A stretch of 24,820 nucleotides of DNA from CAZDBA01 sp964503615. Its GTDB lineage: Bacteria > Planctomycetota > Planctomycetia > Pirellulales > Pirellulaceae. How positions within the stretch are numbered: position 1 is the first letter of the stretch; each line of letters opens with the position of its first letter. A program made the translations under genes and the position numbers. Below the pieces are notes generated by a model that saw nothing but the letters and a program-made list of their open reading frames with translations, did not search any database and had not been told where the DNA came from. Below, piece after piece: positions 23,464 through 24,820 of the stretch. The stretch lies in the NCBI GenBank assembly GCA_964503615.1, contig CAZDBA010000067.1:1-24820 (forward strand), given 5' to 3'.

Positions 23464-24807
23464 ATGAAAAGCGTTATCGGATCCTTAGCCGTATTACTGG
23501 TGTGTGCAATAACCGGTGTCACTGATGCCCAATCCGAAGTGCAAACCGCAACGCAGGAGTTTCAGGCTTTGGTCGAAGAGCTCAAATCGCTGCGTGAAAA
23601 TGACAAGCTTACTCCAGATGAGTGGTCTCAGATCGGCAAGGTTTTGGCTTCGATGTCGTCCAGAATGAAGGGGCGAACAGATGAACAAAAAGTCGAAATT
23701 TTGCAAACCACAACTGACCGAATCGTCACGCTTCTTGAGGGTGAAGATTTTGGCAACGGTGAAGGCCGAGGGAACGAAGGGGTAACGCCAGAAGATAAAG
23801 AACAGGCTGCGGCCGAACTGTTACTCGAGCAGCGAGAGCAGGAGCTCAAAGCAAAAGAGCGGTTGCTTGTCGAACGGTTCGAGCGAGTACAAGCGATTGA
23901 GAAAGAGCTGCTTGAAAAGGCAGCTGAGGCCGCTGAGGCAAATCGGGCACGAGCTGAAGATGCCGAACAACCAAAAAGCGATGTTCAACAACTAGCGAAC
24001 GGGTTGAGCAAAGGCTTGGAGTTATTGCTGGACAAAGAAGGTGGCGTCGATGGTGGCGATGTTCGAGAATTGCTGGATGGGCTGGAGGGTGGCTTCAAGA
24101 TGATCGAACAAATTGAAAGTTTGAATCTTGAGGAACTCAATCTTGAAGCCCTCGACGGTCTCGGTTTGGACATGGAGAAGATCAATGAAGAGCTGGGACA
24201 ATGGGCGAAGGACAACGCTGATGATTGGGGCCCATGGGCTGAACGGTTGGAAGATTCTGCAAGTGGGATTGGCGAACTGCTCGAGAAAATGAGCGCTGAA
24301 GAGTTGGAGCCCTGGGCGAACGACTTTTCTCAAAAGATGGGTGCGTGGGTCGAAAAACTGGAAGCGATTGAAGCGGGTGAATTGGATGGTGAAGAGATCG
24401 CCGGATTGATCGAAGACAATCTCAAGGTGTTGGGGGAGTTGCCGCTACGCGAGATCTACCAGCGAGCCCAAAACGAATTTGATGGTTCAGATCTGTTTAC
24501 CGAAGATTCGATCGACGAATTAGGCTTGTTGGCTTTCCGTTCAATCCATGAAGCATTGTCGATCGTTCAAGACAATGGCGGGACTGAAAGCTTGCAAGTG
24601 ATTGAAGAGATTATGGGTGAAATGTTTGACGAAAATGGTGAGGTCAATCCGGAAGCGGTTCTCTCGCGGCTTATGAAAGTAAAGGATCAGCCAAAAAGGA
24701 GCAAAGCCCATGAACACCAGAATCGAGAGGAAGCGATCGATGCGCTTCAGCAACGCATCGACGCAATGCAGAGAGAGTTGAAGCGGTTGCAAGACGAACT
24801 GCCGTAA
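23464..24807 (+). CDS. Secreted acidic coiled-coil protein, function unknown
   Basis: I start at ATG 23464 (447 residues) rather than GTG 23452 because GGAG lies 6 bases upstream and the signal peptide then begins normally: MKSVIGSLAVLLVCAITGVT, cleaved near DA before QSE. The mature protein is very rich in Glu, Asp, Leu and Lys. A long coiled coil covers about 100-175 and another short one the C-terminus (IDALQQRIDAMQRELKRLQD). Between them a helical region has Trp-containing units (QWAKDNADDWGPWAERLE, PWANDFSQKMGAWVEKLE) that look like two imperfect repeats of about 60 residues. I recognise no family. It is probably periplasmic or surface-located. The stop at 24807 is inside the window, so the gene is complete. 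Confidence 0.78.
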   Translation: MKSVIGSLAVLLVCAITGVTDAQSEVQTATQEFQALVEELKSLRENDKLTPDEWSQIGKVLASMSSRMKGRTDEQKVEILQTTTDRIVTLLEGEDFGNGEGRGNEGVTPEDKEQAAAELLLEQREQELKAKERLLVERFERVQAIEKELLEKAAEAAEANRARAEDAEQPKSDVQQLANGLSKGLELLLDKEGGVDGGDVRELLDGLEGGFKMIEQIESLNLEELNLEALDGLGLDMEKINEELGQWAKDNADDWGPWAERLEDSASGIGELLEKMSAEELEPWANDFSQKMGAWVEKLEAIEAGELDGEEIAGLIEDNLKVLGELPLREIYQRAQNEFDGSDLFTEDSIDELGLLAFRSIHEALSIVQDNGGTESLQVIEEIMGEMFDENGEVNPEAVLSRLMKVKDQPKRSKAHEHQNREEAIDALQQRIDAMQRELKRLQDELP

Positions 24808-24820
24808 CACTTGGGATAAT

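Overview
The window looks like chromosomal DNA of a planctomycete, probably close to the Pirellulales (Rhodopirellula-Blastopirellula type). The basis is family content, not a marker gene. It has a lipid-anchored leucine-rich-repeat protein, a secreted FG-GAP/ASPIC protein with a planctomycete-style dockerin-like tail, a small protein with two AP2-like domains, a three-gene ExbB/ExbD-like set, and many start codons without a clear Shine-Dalgarno site. No rRNA, tRNA, phage, insertion sequence or CRISPR array was seen.

Region 1 (1-6432). A cut-off secreted protein (minus strand) diverges from an LRR lipoprotein (plus). The LRR gene converges on a minus-strand group: a UbiA-type prenyltransferase, a TIM-barrel isomerase-like protein, an alkaline-phosphatase-superfamily protein and 5-formyltetrahydrofolate cyclo-ligase. 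The first three resemble parts of the ebo/edb metabolite-trafficking clusters. The 496-base gap before the next operon is rich in hairpins and holds a REP-like element and a minus-strand terminator-like hairpin.

Region 2 (6433-11207). This is a tightly overlapping operon: an ExbB/TolQ/MotA-like channel with a long cytoplasmic tail, then two different single-pass ExbD/TolR/MotB-like partners. Only one partner keeps the membrane aspartate that carries protons in this superfamily. The AP2-like protein follows. This is the best candidate for an undescribed system: an inner-membrane, ion-driven machine with two unlike stator-type partners.

Region 3 (11237-18638). Mostly housekeeping or accessory genes: a secreted M1 metallopeptidase, a small Cys-containing protein, a membrane fatty acid desaturase, a DUF952 protein, a DinB-like protein, RNA 3'-phosphate cyclase (RtcA) and an RlmI-like rRNA methyltransferase. 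Upstream of the desaturase, nested inverted repeats can fold into a three-way junction.

Region 4 (18639-24820). A secreted FG-GAP/ASPIC/dockerin-like protein; then thiC behind a clear promoter and a TPP riboswitch; then a gap with a paired REP-like element; then a secreted acidic coiled-coil protein that ends 13 bases before the window edge.
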